The translations under genes and the position numbers were made by a program. This document shows positions 34,586 to 44,737 of a stretch of 64,000 nt of DNA, piece by piece; the first letter of the stretch is position 1, and every line of letters starts with the position of its first letter. The notes under the pieces are model-generated. The model was not told the origin of the DNA. It ran no database searches and was given only the letters and a program-made list of their open reading frames with translations. This DNA is from Sphingobacterium sp. SGR-19 (GTDB taxonomy: Bacteria; Bacteroidota; Bacteroidia; Sphingobacteriales; Sphingobacteriaceae), in assembly GCF_011043555.1 (NCBI RefSeq), contig NZ_JAAKGS010000006.1, forward strand, positions 217,244-281,243, written 5' to 3'.

Positions 34586-36185
34586 ATTGTCCGGCTACCA
34601 ATTTACCTGGGGCAAGCTTATGATCTTTTATAACCCTATCCAAGACGACATAGAGCGAATCACGGTTTTCATCTATCCCTACCAATATGACTTTATTGCC
34701 CTTATCATATACGGTATAATTGACCACAAAACGCTGCCTCACTTCTTTCTTCGCCAATTCATCTGCTTTAGCAAACTCGCGGATACGGCGCGTCGTCCTG
34801 GCTTTGGGATGTACATCATTCACCTCATCAGCAAACTTACTTTTTACGGAATCGGGCAACCATTCTTCTAAAGAAATCGACGGGGCATCATCATATGCTT
34901 TTTGATCTTTCAGATAGTTTCGAACACCTCCATCGCCACCTTCACCAGCTGTCACATTACGTGGATCGGGGATAAGCTTATATTTGTCTTCCAGATACAA
35001 TTTTTTATTGTCGGTGTCCGCATAATAATGAAATGCACGTTGTCCTCCTGCAACCCCAGATAATTCAAATGTGCGGTTCACATCTCGTTTTGGATCGCCA
35101 CCACCATTTGACAAATCTAATCGCAACGGTCTATTGACACGGAAAGTTAATGTGGACCAATTCTCAAACGTTGCAGACTGCCAGCGGATAGTGTCGTATG
35201 GATTAAAGGGCCTTGTTTCTCCGTTTAATTTAAATTCCGTCACATTATAATGACCCCGCAATTCCTTTACACCTGCAGAGGAGGGCTGTTTGTAAGGGTC
35301 ATATCGATAGTCAAGATATTGTAAATAGAAGAAAACACCTACAAAAATGAATATAATAACGGTTTTGAAGCCAACTCTAAAATAGTTAAACGTAGGTTTA
35401 AATTTGGGGAGATAAAGTTCGACTTTCGTGACTATTTCTTTGACAAACAAATTATAGAACGGTCTGTAATAGGGCACCAGCAAAAATAAACTCAACAATA
35501 CGAAGTATGAACTGTAAACATGCACGCCCCCGTTGTAAGCAAAATTCACCACAACAATGGCTCCCAATGCGCCAACAAGTAAAGCCGCTCCGATAGGAAC
35601 TGTTTTTCTGAAAAACAGCAAGGTACCTGCTCCCACTTCCAATATTCCGGCAAACACCTGATACCAAGGCACGATTCCAAACGAAAGCCAAAAAATCTTT
35701 TGTGCGGTTAAATCGCCATAGTCGGTATCCAGAATCCCAAAAGAAGGATAAGGCATCTGCACCGGAAAAAGTTTTGTAAAACCAAACCCGATAATGCCCA
35801 AACCTGCTCTATAGCGCACGATAACATTAAGCCAATAAAACAATTTATTGTATTCTGATCGCTCTCTTTTGAACAGCTTTAGAATAAACGTCCAAATGAA
35901 ACCTGCTATGATCGAAAAAAATAGGGTGTTCACCCAAATACTATATCCCTCCAGACGATATCCAAAGGTGGTCCGACCAAACCAATTCACACCTGATCCA
36001 AATCGACAAATATCATACAGATCCCTGTAATCCAGATTAAGCCAATCTATAGCAAACACATGCTTATACCACAAGGGGTTATTGGGTATAGATACGATGA
36101 TAAAGAAAACAAAGCTGATACGAAACGCGATGAGTTGAAAGGTAGTCCATTTACGCTTACCTTGCGACAGATTATTCACTGACAT
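34578..36185 (-). CDS. DoxX-like membrane protein with C-terminal periplasmic domain (copy 1)
   Basis: A 535-residue protein with six to eight membrane helices in the first 290 residues, including the DoxX-type core (GLGIIGFGFTKLFPVQMPYP; WYQVFAGILEVGAGTLLFF). The C-terminal 240 residues are soluble, starting GHYNVTEFKLNGETRPFNPY, with a long charged tail. A paralogue follows upstream. DoxX/DoxD relatives include thiosulfate:quinone oxidoreductase subunits, so an electron-transfer role in sulfur oxidation is plausible but unproved. The start is the ATG at 36185; a TTG two codons earlier is unlikely. It overlaps the cytochrome c gene by 8 bases. Confidence 0.78.
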   Translation of the reverse strand: MSVNNLSQGKRKWTTFQLIAFRISFVFFIIVSIPNNPLWYKHVFAIDWLNLDYRDLYDICRFGSGVNWFGRTTFGYRLEGYSIWVNTLFFSIIAGFIWTFILKLFKRERSEYNKLFYWLNVIVRYRAGLGIIGFGFTKLFPVQMPYPSFGILDTDYGDLTAQKIFWLSFGIVPWYQVFAGILEVGAGTLLFFRKTVPIGAALLVGALGAIVVVNFAYNGGVHVYSSYFVLLSLFLLVPYYRPFYNLFVKEIVTKVELYLPKFKPTFNYFRVGFKTVIIFIFVGVFFYLQYLDYRYDPYKQPSSAGVKELRGHYNVTEFKLNGETRPFNPYDTIRWQSATFENWSTLTFRVNRPLRLDLSNGGGDPKRDVNRTFELSGVAGGQRAFHYYADTDNKKLYLEDKYKLIPDPRNVTAGEGGDGGVRNYLKDQKAYDDAPSISLEEWLPDSVKSKFADEVNDVHPKARTTRRIREFAKADELAKKEVRQRFVVNYTVYDKGNKVILVGIDENRDSLYVVLDRVIKDHKLAPGKLVAGQYD

Positions 36186-36205
36186 CTTCAAATGATTTTA
36201 AATAT

Positions 36206-37543
36206 TTACAACTTATATCCCAGTCCACGACGTCCAATCTTTTTAACCTCATACAAAAGATACTTTTTATCGACCTTGTTAAGCTCAATCTGAAGCGTAT
36301 CTCCCCGTACGTTAAAACCAGACAAATTTATACGCAGACTATCCGGTCGTTCCACTTTGAATAGGTAGGTGTCGTCATGATAGTTTCTATTTGGGTTTTT
36401 AAGTGCTATACTGTCATTGGTAATCGTATAACGATAGTATAGACGATCTCCCACCTGGGTATATTCATAATCTCTGCTATCTTCTTCGCGTTGAAAAAAA
36501 GCCGTAGGGGGTTCGTCCTTGAAAACCGTGTTTACTTTTCGCACACTTAACGTATTCCATTTTTCGAATACAACATCTTTCCATCTTACGCTATCTGTCG
36601 GCGAAAAAGCCAATGTATCGCCATTCAATACAAAAATATCCACCAGATATTTTCCTTCAATATCGGGTAGACCTGCCTCATTTGGATAATGTAACGATTG
36701 GTTTGGATCTTGGTAGATAGAATAAGACCTGACAGCTACCAGTACAATAAACACGAAGACGAAAACTGCTTTAAGTGATAATCGCCATTTTGACCAGCTT
36801 ACTTTTTGCCAATCCAATTTCCAGCTGGCGGGTAATGTTTCTTTAAAATCGACAATCAATGATCCTAAACGTTGAACATCGTACACAAAAATGGGCAATG
36901 TCAATAACACAATATAAGTAGAGACAAAATAACTGGGGCCTTGATACGCCAAATCCGCCAAAAATGCATTCCCATAAAATGGTACAACAAAAATAACGGC
37001 TAGAAAAGCTGTTTTCCGAAAAAGCAATAGGATCGCAGCAATAAGCTCAACGATGCCCAAAAACACCAAATAGGCCGGAGCTGCGGATAAACTTAACAGC
37101 AGATGTTTCCAATCTGCAAAATAACCATACGCTGTATTTAAGTGGCTCAAAGATAGTTCTGGAGCAAAAATGGGGAATAACTTGAGAAAGCCGGTTACAA
37201 ACAATATGGCCGCCAGTTTAAACCGTACAAATATCCGCAAATAATAATAGTATAGTTGTTCTCTATCCGTATTTCCGGGTTTTTCCTTTTTCAGCCAGAC
37301 AGCTGCTCCAATCAATGCAATGATCAAAAGCAATACCCAATCCAATAGACCAGTCTGTTCGCCAAAATAATGTGGCAAGAAGGTAGCTAAGTAGAATACG
37401 TCCGCAATAAAATATTGCCAACTGATCGTAAACAACGTTTTATAAAAATCTGGTTGCAAAGGCAAACTAAGCAACCCGATAAAAAGTATGCTTACACGAA
37501 GAATATACTTCTTCCATACGGGATTTTGAAGATATGATGCCAT
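36206..37543 (-). CDS. DoxX-like membrane protein with C-terminal periplasmic domain (copy 2)
   Basis: A 445-residue protein with the same plan as the next gene: N-terminal helices including AAILFVTGFLKLFPIFAPEL and APAYLVFLGIVELIAAILLL, then a soluble C-terminal domain beginning GKYLVDIFVLNGDTLAFSPT. The pattern LNGxTxxFxPxDxxRW with FExWxTL a few residues later is shared by both copies. It lies 14 bases after the SusD gene and 20 bases before copy 1. A common ancestry by tandem duplication is clear; the function is inferred from neighbours only. Confidence 0.78.
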   Translation of the reverse strand: MASYLQNPVWKKYILRVSILFIGLLSLPLQPDFYKTLFTISWQYFIADVFYLATFLPHYFGEQTGLLDWVLLLIIALIGAAVWLKKEKPGNTDREQLYYYYLRIFVRFKLAAILFVTGFLKLFPIFAPELSLSHLNTAYGYFADWKHLLLSLSAAPAYLVFLGIVELIAAILLLFRKTAFLAVIFVVPFYGNAFLADLAYQGPSYFVSTYIVLLTLPIFVYDVQRLGSLIVDFKETLPASWKLDWQKVSWSKWRLSLKAVFVFVFIVLVAVRSYSIYQDPNQSLHYPNEAGLPDIEGKYLVDIFVLNGDTLAFSPTDSVRWKDVVFEKWNTLSVRKVNTVFKDEPPTAFFQREEDSRDYEYTQVGDRLYYRYTITNDSIALKNPNRNYHDDTYLFKVERPDSLRINLSGFNVRGDTLQIELNKVDKKYLLYEVKKIGRRGLGYKL

Positions 37544-37557
37544 CTTATATCGATACT

Positions 37558-38892
37558 TTATGATGAATAATCTGGGTTTTGTTTCAGTGCCGGATCGGCT
37601 AGTATCTGGCTGTATGGAATCGGCAATAATAATCGGAATGATTCGGTTATTCCCAATACCTGCTGCGCCCTACCTGTTCGCACCAAATCGAACCAACGAT
37701 GTGCTTCAAACGCAAATTCGAGACGGCGCTCATCCTCAATCCACAGCAAAAGATCAGCTTGATTTGTCGTGTACAATTTATCTGCAAGCAACGCTCTTTC
37801 TCTAACTTTGTTTAGATCATCTACCGCCAAGTTGTATTCTTCCAATTCAGCATAGGCCTCAGCACGGATAAGATAGAGTTCAGCGATACGAATGACGTAA
37901 GTCGGATCGGCTCCTGTGCTTCTGTAATATAAGTCACCGTACCAGCGATTTTGGTTGTCCTGCGCTATCAATGCACTCCGTGCGCCGGCTGTATTCGCGT
38001 TTGTTAATAAGGCTATCAACTCGTCACTGGGCGCCCATTGTCTGGTTCCACCATTCGTTTGCGGTTGCCATTGCGCTCTATGCGGATTGGATTCGTTAGC
38101 ACTGTAAAACAGTTCGAACACCGACTCCCTAGTTCCTGTCACATTATTCTTAAAAAAAGAATAATATGGCGCTAATAATTCGTAATTTGATTGGTCATTA
38201 ATTAATAAGCTTGCGTAGTCTCTCGCTTCTTCCCAATTCTTTTGATATAAATGATATCGCGCTTTTAATGCCCAGATTGTCTTTTTTGTAAAGACGAATC
38301 GGTCTGTTGTCGAAGGGAGTAGGTCTTCCGCTAGATTCAGGTCATCAACTACTTGTTGATACGTCTGCTCAACTGTACTTCTTGCAATACCCGCATTGTC
38401 TCCTACTTTTTCTGTCGGTTCTGTGATTAAAGGAACTCCACCCCATACGCGCACCAAATCAAAATAGGCCAAACCTCGAATAGCGTATGCTTGCCCTAAC
38501 ACGTTGTCTTTTACAGTTGTCGGTATCCCATCTCCTTGGTGATTTACGAGTGCGTTGATTACGTTATTTGCGCGATTTATCGTTCTATAAATTCCGATCC
38601 ATGTAGATGCTATAGTGGAGTTCTCTGGATTGACTTTATTGTTAATAAACTCTTGCACTTGTGATTGCGATCCTGTCCATTGGACATTATCACCCGATAA
38701 ATAGGCAATGGACTGATAATTCACACTATAATAATCGCGTAATGCATCGTAAACGCCATTAATAGCCGCGTTGGCGGATGTTTCATCATTGATTACATCT
38801 TCACCGGAAATAGACGTTTTAGGATCTACCTCTAAAAATGAAGAGCAACTCGTTGTTAATGCGATATAAAATAAATATAGATATTTTTTCAT
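37558..38892 (-). CDS. SusD/RagB-type outer-membrane binding lipoprotein
   Basis: A 444-residue lipoprotein. The signal ends in a lipobox (LFYIALTTSCSSFLEVDPKT, Cys near residue 16). Typical SusD features include NAAINGVYDALRDYYSVNYQ, AIRGLAYFDLVRVWGGVPLI, and the C-terminal RVAELYLIRAEAYAELEEYN-like helix followed by ERRLEFAFEAHRWFDLVRTG. It binds a substrate at the cell surface and closes over the SusC channel encoded 6 bases upstream. No glycoside hydrolase is nearby, so a sugar substrate is not implied. Confidence 0.93.
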   Translation of the reverse strand: MKKYLYLFYIALTTSCSSFLEVDPKTSISGEDVINDETSANAAINGVYDALRDYYSVNYQSIAYLSGDNVQWTGSQSQVQEFINNKVNPENSTIASTWIGIYRTINRANNVINALVNHQGDGIPTTVKDNVLGQAYAIRGLAYFDLVRVWGGVPLITEPTEKVGDNAGIARSTVEQTYQQVVDDLNLAEDLLPSTTDRFVFTKKTIWALKARYHLYQKNWEEARDYASLLINDQSNYELLAPYYSFFKNNVTGTRESVFELFYSANESNPHRAQWQPQTNGGTRQWAPSDELIALLTNANTAGARSALIAQDNQNRWYGDLYYRSTGADPTYVIRIAELYLIRAEAYAELEEYNLAVDDLNKVRERALLADKLYTTNQADLLLWIEDERRLEFAFEAHRWFDLVRTGRAQQVLGITESFRLLLPIPYSQILADPALKQNPDYSS

Positions 38893-38898
38893 AGTCTT

Positions 38899-41800
38899 TT
38901 AAAAAGTCAAATTAATCCCCAACTGAAAACTTCTAGGCTGTGGCGGCGTGCCCAAATCGATCCCTTGTTGATTTGCAGCGCTACTTGACGCTGATTCGGG
39001 ATCAAGTCCTGTATACTTCGTAATCGTAAATAAGTTAGTCGCCTGCGCATATACTCTCAACTTGGAGAGCGGTAATTTCCCTAAGGACTTGGCCGTGAAA
39101 TTGTACCCCAGACTTAATGTTCTAAATCTTAAATAGGATCCATCTTCCAGCCATCTACCGCCTCCGTCCTTATAGTTATTATTATTCACCCCATCTGAGC
39201 GTGGCACATCCGTAATGTCACCTGGTTGCTGCCAACGATCCAGATTAGATTTAAAAATAATTCGTGCCGCATCCCGAGCACCTCCGGCTTCTCCAAAAAA
39301 GCGATTATGATTATATATTTTGTTACCAACGGAGAATGTAAAAAATGTGTTTAAATCAAAGTTTTTATAGGAAAAGTCGTTACTTATCCCGCCAAAATAG
39401 TCTGGCCATATACTGCCCAGAATTTGTCTGTCATCGGTTGTTATACGACCATCACCATCCACGTCTTCATACACGGCATCCCCGGTTTGTGGATCCACAT
39501 ATAACTGGTTGTACACCCAGAACGAATACATCGGGTGTCCCTCTTTAAACTGAATAAGGTTTCTACTTCCATAATTTTGAGGCGTTTCTAATTTCTCGAT
39601 GTTGTTGATATTGCGGGCAATATTAAGTGAAGTGTTCCAGGAGAAAACATCGCTATTGATATTCACTGAGCTAATACTTAACTCAAATCCTTTATTGCTA
39701 ATCTCTACAGCATTGTTCGTAAAATCGCTGAAACCTGTTGTTCCGGGCAATACCACAGTCAATAGACCGTCTTTGGTATATTTATAGTAATAGTTCAATG
39801 ACGTCGTTAACCTATTGTTTAATAACGCGGCATCCAAGCCTACATTAAACTGCGATGTAGTCTCCCAGCTAAGCTCCTGATTGGCTAATTGTTCAGGTGC
39901 AATCCCCGCAACGCCGCGATATGAAGACCCCACGCCCGACCACAATTGCCTGGAAGCAAAAGGATTTATTCCGTTCTGATTACCGGTCAAACCATAACTT
40001 GTTTTCAGTTTTAGATCGTCTAAGAAACTAACATCCTGTAAGAAGTTTTCTTTACTTAAGCGCCAAGCGACACCGACTGCCGGAAAATACCCCCACTGGT
40101 AACCTTTATTGAATTTTGAAGAACCATCAGCCCGTAATGAAAAATCCAACAGGTATTTATCGTCAAACGCGTAGTCCAACCGTCCAAAAAAAGAGGCTAA
40201 TTTGTATTGATTCCAGTCTTGATTACTTGTTGTGGTTGCAGCTGCACTGATCAGTGTAAAGTCGTTCGTTGCAAAACCTCGACCTTCTGCCGATGTTAGG
40301 GAAAAATAGCTTCCCTGCAATGTGTTCCCTAATAATGCCCCTATAGTATGTCGAGAATCCAACTTTTTCCGGTATGTCAGCGTCTGTTCATTAATCCACG
40401 TCGTCGATTGAGAAATGGCAGAAGTTGCTAGACCGTTTGGACTTCCTTCTATCAAGAGATTATTCCAGTATTCATGCTCGTTATAATTATTATGATCAAC
40501 GCTAAATGTCGAGCGGAATTTCAAGGTTGGTGAAATTTGATATTCTCCGTACACATTTCCGATGTAGCGCAGGCTGGTCGAGCCAATATCATAGTTATCA
40601 AGTAGCAACGTAAGATTGTCAAAACCTGCTCTACCGACTAAAACACCTTGGTCATTATATGGCGACAGGTAGGTAGGTGTATGCAACGCCGTTTGTAAAA
40701 GTCCACCTCTAGGACCGTCGCCCGCTCTCGCTTGATTACGCCCTGTTCGTGATATACTATTACTTGAGCCTATTTTAAGGTTATTGTTCACCTTTTGATC
40801 TAAATTAAACCGAAAGCTGGCTCGGTCAAAGGATATCGGTTTCAATATCGACTCTTGCTTATTATACCCTGCACTTAAATAATAAGCTGTATTCTCACTA
40901 CCTCCATATACCGATAAATCTGCATTATGAACTCCTGCCGTCCGGAATGCCTCCGACAATCTGTCGTATGTTTGCTGTTCAGAAGGCAGCCCTCTCCCCC
41001 CGTCGGCAACGGGTCTAAATGGCTCAGCCTGACCAATATTTCTAAAATACTCGTTCACCAATTCAGCGTGTTCAGGTCCGGTAGTTAATTCCCACAATTT
41101 GGCGGCTTTTCCTCTTCCAGAATAAAGGTTGACATCAATTTTTGCAGATTGCGAATTTTTCCCTCGCTTCGTTGTAATCAAAATAACCCCGTTTGCTCCT
41201 CTTGAGCCGTATAAGGCTGTTGCTTCAGCGTCTTTCAAAACTTCTACATATTCGATGTCTGAAGGGCTCAAATCAGCTATGGGAGATGTCGCTTTACCTC
41301 CTGTATTGATGGTTTGAAGGCTTTCTGAATTCAGAAAAACACCGTCAATAACATATAAAGGATTATTATCTGCATTAATAGAGGTCGCTCCTCGCAGACG
41401 GACGTGTAATGCTTCGCCGGGAATCCCCGTGCTAGCCGCAACTTGCATACCTGCCACCTTACCTTGAAGCTGTGCATCAAAACTTCCTGTGGGTATATCT
41501 TTAACTGCTTGTTGAGATACCCGATCTACAGCACCGATGAGATTCTTTTTCGCTATAGTAGTATACCCAACGACAACCACTTCATCCAAATCTTCCGTAG
41601 ATCGATGTAACTCGATGACGACCGGCGACTTTTCAATGACGAGGTTCTGTGTTGCGTAGCCAACCGAAGTAACCGTAAGCTTAAAAGGCAATTTCTGACC
41701 TGTTACAAAGGAAAACCTCCCATTGCGATCGGTTTTCACGCTATGTGTTACGGCCTCCAGCTGCACGGTAGCTCCCTCGATAGGATCTTTTGTTGTTGCA

Positions 41801-41925
41801 TCAACCACCGTTCCGACAAGGGAAGCATTAATAATCGGTTTTGTTTCTTGTGCCCACACTGTTATAACAGAGGCCCAGATTAAAAAAATAGAAAGCGAGT
41901 ATCGGAATACTCTACAATATTTCAT
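38899..41925 (-). CDS. SusC/RagA-type TonB-dependent transporter
   Basis: A 1008-residue SusC-like protein. After the signal peptide (YSLSIFLIWASVITVWAQ) come a CarboxypepD_reg-like domain (about 30-110), the SusC signature DEVVVVGYTTIAKK, the plug with LRGATSINADNNPLYVIDGV and YGSRGANGVILITTKRGKN, and the barrel ending RSFQLGINLTF. It works with the SusD encoded 6 bases downstream. Its first 100 residues are strongly similar to those of the 863-residue receptor upstream, and both genes share the same leader motif 28 bases before the ATG. The ATG at 41925 was chosen over an upstream in-frame alternative that would overlap the leader motif. Confidence 0.93.
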   Translation of the reverse strand: MKYCRVFRYSLSIFLIWASVITVWAQETKPIINASLVGTVVDATTKDPIEGATVQLEAVTHSVKTDRNGRFSFVTGQKLPFKLTVTSVGYATQNLVIEKSPVVIELHRSTEDLDEVVVVGYTTIAKKNLIGAVDRVSQQAVKDIPTGSFDAQLQGKVAGMQVAASTGIPGEALHVRLRGATSINADNNPLYVIDGVFLNSESLQTINTGGKATSPIADLSPSDIEYVEVLKDAEATALYGSRGANGVILITTKRGKNSQSAKIDVNLYSGRGKAAKLWELTTGPEHAELVNEYFRNIGQAEPFRPVADGGRGLPSEQQTYDRLSEAFRTAGVHNADLSVYGGSENTAYYLSAGYNKQESILKPISFDRASFRFNLDQKVNNNLKIGSSNSISRTGRNQARAGDGPRGGLLQTALHTPTYLSPYNDQGVLVGRAGFDNLTLLLDNYDIGSTSLRYIGNVYGEYQISPTLKFRSTFSVDHNNYNEHEYWNNLLIEGSPNGLATSAISQSTTWINEQTLTYRKKLDSRHTIGALLGNTLQGSYFSLTSAEGRGFATNDFTLISAAATTTSNQDWNQYKLASFFGRLDYAFDDKYLLDFSLRADGSSKFNKGYQWGYFPAVGVAWRLSKENFLQDVSFLDDLKLKTSYGLTGNQNGINPFASRQLWSGVGSSYRGVAGIAPEQLANQELSWETTSQFNVGLDAALLNNRLTTSLNYYYKYTKDGLLTVVLPGTTGFSDFTNNAVEISNKGFELSISSVNINSDVFSWNTSLNIARNINNIEKLETPQNYGSRNLIQFKEGHPMYSFWVYNQLYVDPQTGDAVYEDVDGDGRITTDDRQILGSIWPDYFGGISNDFSYKNFDLNTFFTFSVGNKIYNHNRFFGEAGGARDAARIIFKSNLDRWQQPGDITDVPRSDGVNNNNYKDGGGRWLEDGSYLRFRTLSLGYNFTAKSLGKLPLSKLRVYAQATNLFTITKYTGLDPESASSSAANQQGIDLGTPPQPRSFQLGINLTF

Positions 41926-41953
41926 AGTTTTAAGTGTTTGATAGTGAATACTA

Positions 41954-41980
41954 ACAAGTGCCAACGCCAATTGAACTTGT
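41954..41980 (-). promoter_or_regulatory. Conserved leader hairpin, copy A (upstream of susC-like gene)
   Basis: On the minus strand: stem ACAAGT / ACTTGT around loop TCAATTGGCGTTGGC, ending 28 bases before the ATG. The loop is identical in copy B and differs by one base in copy C. Another hairpin (TATAGGG.. / ..CCCTATA, 42007-42029) precedes it by 26 bases. Confidence 0.6.
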
Positions 41981-42071
41981 AACATTATTAATTATAAGGC
42001 AGAAACTATAGGGAAACAATTCCCCTATATACTTCCTCAAATAAAGAGAATAAGCTAATACTAAACGTAAA

Positions 42072-44663
42072 TTATCTAAGATTATATCGCAAAGTCACGC
42101 CATAGGTCTGTGGGTCACCGACCACCCCCGCATATTGACCGAAATTACCTGGAGCAGCGAGTAACTGCTCATAATAATCTTTATTCGTCAAATTCCTGCT
42201 CCATACAATGACAGACAGGCCACTTGCTGCCCGGAATCCTACACGCGCATTGAGTAGCGTATAAGCATCTATATTTAAGTATTGCGACGGTGACGGGCTA
42301 GACGAAAATTTAGACCGATAAAAAAGGTCTGTTCCCAAAAAGTAATTTCCTGCGAGTCCTAACAAGCGCCCCTTTACCGTCAGTTCGGCAGCAAATGACC
42401 AAGACCATTTTGAAATCCCGGGAAGTTCACCTCCAGAAACATCTTTAAAGGCTTCGGGACCTCCAACTTCTTCCAATGGAACGGGTGCGTTGGTGAACGA
42501 AACGTATTTGCCGTCCGTGTATGCTAATGCTCCGTTCAATCTCAGAAATTCCCAAGGTCTCACGCTCCCATCCAGTTCGATTCCTTGTACGCGCACTTTC
42601 TCCGCATTGGCTAAGTAACCCCTATTCACACCCGGATCCGGCGTTTGCACTTGTGTTTGATAATCTTTAATATTGGTCTGATAGACGGTTATGTTCAAGA
42701 AAGAATTCCAGCTTGGACTAGTCTTTACTCCAAATTCTACATGGTTTACCGACTCCGGCTTTACCTCTGCTAGGTCAGTTGCTACTTCTCCATCAATAAC
42801 GGGCAATCCGCCTACGTTGATGCCTATCGGTTTGTAACTTTTAGAATAGGTCGCGTAAGCATTGTAAAGAGAGTTAAACCTATATTGGAGTGACAATTGA
42901 CCAGACAAGTTTCCAGCGTCAGCATTTACATCAAATGTTTGATCAGAATAGATACTATTTACAGCTGCAAATTGTTCCGGCGTGTAGTCTATCGTATTAT
43001 CGATGTATTTTTTACGGTCGTAATCGGCTACTTTTTTATCGTAGTTATACCGTAAACCCGGCAATAGATGTAACTTGGGAGTAATAGCCCAGTCAAATTG
43101 GGAGAAAACGGCCAAACTTGTACTTTTAATGCCATATTTGGTGCGAATACCCACTTTATCGATCAGACCTGGAGCCCATTGTGTGGCCGACTCGTTGTTT
43201 TGCTGAAAGCGCCACAATGCGTCACCAGCTTCTTCCGTGTGTACTGGATCTGTTCTCAAATCCTGCCACAAACCGAAAACCCCGACAACAGCACTTACTT
43301 TTTCACTAATATTACCGGAATACCGAAATTCCTGCGACCATTGATCATGCACAGAATTTCCGGCCGAGATAGTATAAGCAGGAACACCCAAATAGTCTCT
43401 ATCATTCAACGGCACCCAATTCCAATAGCGCCATGCAGATGTAGATGTCAACGTACCATTTCCAACTTTATAATCCACGTTAAGAGAAACACCCCCTAAT
43501 TCATTGTCGGCCTTAGAACGAGTATCCAAATCAACTTTTCGTTCAAAAGCACTTTTGTAGGGAATTTCATAACCCAAGTCTTCAATAATTTTATTGAACT
43601 GTCGGTAGGCTGATCGCTGGTTTTCAACAACTCCCGCGATACCCCAGCCGTATCCATCCGGACGTTGCTTCGTCACATCACCGGCCAATGATATGTTTAA
43701 ATTCTCATTCGGCGTAAATAACAATTGCCCTCTAACCCCTAGATTATTAATATCATTGATCTGACGATCTGAATAAACATTATACAAAGTCCCATCCCGC
43801 TGGGTTCCTGAAAAAGAGACACGGGCAGCTAACTTATTTTTAACCAAAGGTCCTGTTAAAGAGGTTTTTGCCTGTATATAACCATAGTTACCATAACTCA
43901 ATTCAAAGTTGGCACTGGGTATGAATTCTGGCTGACGGGAAGTGATATTAAAAGCCCCCGACGTTGTATTTTTACCAAATAGTGTCCCCTGTGGCCCTCT
44001 TAATACTTCAATTTGTTCAATGTCAATAAAATCTAAGGCTGTCGCAGCTGGACGTGCCATATAGACGCCGTCCAAATAAAATCCCACACCCGGATCGATA
44101 CCATCATTGGTAAGACCATATGTAGACCCCAAGCCCCTGATATTTAGAGTCGTATTACGTGGATTGGAGGAATAAAGCTGTACTGTAGGGACGATTTCCT
44201 TAATTCTGGCGACATTAAACGCTCCTGCATCTTCTATGGTACTTGCTCTCACTGTAGAAACCGGAATGGGTACATCCTGAAGTTGTTCTCGTCTTCTTCG
44301 CGATGTCACCACGACCTGATCTAATGTTTCCTGTTTAGGCGATAATGCTATTCTAGCCGGTGAGGTATTCGCGACAATTCTTTTTTGCTCATATCCTACA
44401 ACAGTGACAATCAATGTGAGTGGTAATTTCTGACCAGTAACAAACACAAACTTTCCATTTCGATCGGTACGCACACTGTGGGTAACGGCTTCCAGTTGAA
44501 TTGTAGCGCCTTCTATTGGTTCTTTGGAAATGGAATCAACAACAACGCCTTCTAAAGTTGCGTTAATGATCGGTTGAGGTTGAACTTGTGCAAATAGGTC
44601 TTGTTTAAGTAGAAAAATAAACAATAAAGTCGCTGAGTATCGTAATACTCTGTAATTTTTCAT
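42072..44663 (-). CDS. TonB-dependent receptor with N-terminal CarboxypepD_reg-like domain, 863 aa
   Basis: The signal peptide (YSATLLFIFLLKQDLFAQ) is followed by a beta-sandwich domain, then DQVVVTSRRRREQLQDVPIP and a plug with TTLNIRGLGSTYGLTNDGID and a LRGPQGTLFGKNTTSGAFNI segment; the barrel ends NKDYYEQLLAAPGNFGQYAG and YGVTLRYNLR. The plug and barrel are of the siderophore/sulfate-ester receptor style and not SusC-like, and no separate SusD partner follows. It is the first full gene after the leader ORF. Ligand unknown; receptors of this style include SftP-like transporters of sulfate esters, which would match the operon theme (inference). Confidence 0.9.
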   Translation of the reverse strand: MKNYRVLRYSATLLFIFLLKQDLFAQVQPQPIINATLEGVVVDSISKEPIEGATIQLEAVTHSVRTDRNGKFVFVTGQKLPLTLIVTVVGYEQKRIVANTSPARIALSPKQETLDQVVVTSRRRREQLQDVPIPVSTVRASTIEDAGAFNVARIKEIVPTVQLYSSNPRNTTLNIRGLGSTYGLTNDGIDPGVGFYLDGVYMARPAATALDFIDIEQIEVLRGPQGTLFGKNTTSGAFNITSRQPEFIPSANFELSYGNYGYIQAKTSLTGPLVKNKLAARVSFSGTQRDGTLYNVYSDRQINDINNLGVRGQLLFTPNENLNISLAGDVTKQRPDGYGWGIAGVVENQRSAYRQFNKIIEDLGYEIPYKSAFERKVDLDTRSKADNELGGVSLNVDYKVGNGTLTSTSAWRYWNWVPLNDRDYLGVPAYTISAGNSVHDQWSQEFRYSGNISEKVSAVVGVFGLWQDLRTDPVHTEEAGDALWRFQQNNESATQWAPGLIDKVGIRTKYGIKSTSLAVFSQFDWAITPKLHLLPGLRYNYDKKVADYDRKKYIDNTIDYTPEQFAAVNSIYSDQTFDVNADAGNLSGQLSLQYRFNSLYNAYATYSKSYKPIGINVGGLPVIDGEVATDLAEVKPESVNHVEFGVKTSPSWNSFLNITVYQTNIKDYQTQVQTPDPGVNRGYLANAEKVRVQGIELDGSVRPWEFLRLNGALAYTDGKYVSFTNAPVPLEEVGGPEAFKDVSGGELPGISKWSWSFAAELTVKGRLLGLAGNYFLGTDLFYRSKFSSSPSPSQYLNIDAYTLLNARVGFRAASGLSVIVWSRNLTNKDYYEQLLAAPGNFGQYAGVVGDPQTYGVTLRYNLR

Positions 44664-44691
44664 ATTTTCGAATGTTTAATAGTAAATATTA

Positions 44692-44718
44692 ACAAGTGCC
44701 AACGCCAATTGAACTTGT
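44692..44718 (-). promoter_or_regulatory. Conserved leader hairpin, copy B (upstream of the 863-aa receptor)
   Basis: On the minus strand: stem ACAAGT / ACTTGT around loop TCAATTGGCGTTGGC, 28 bases before the receptor ATG at 44663. Sequence and distance are the same as in copy A. No -7 element is visible just upstream, so it is probably internal to the transcript. Confidence 0.6.
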
Positions 44719-44737
44719 GGTTTGTTATTGAACGCAG

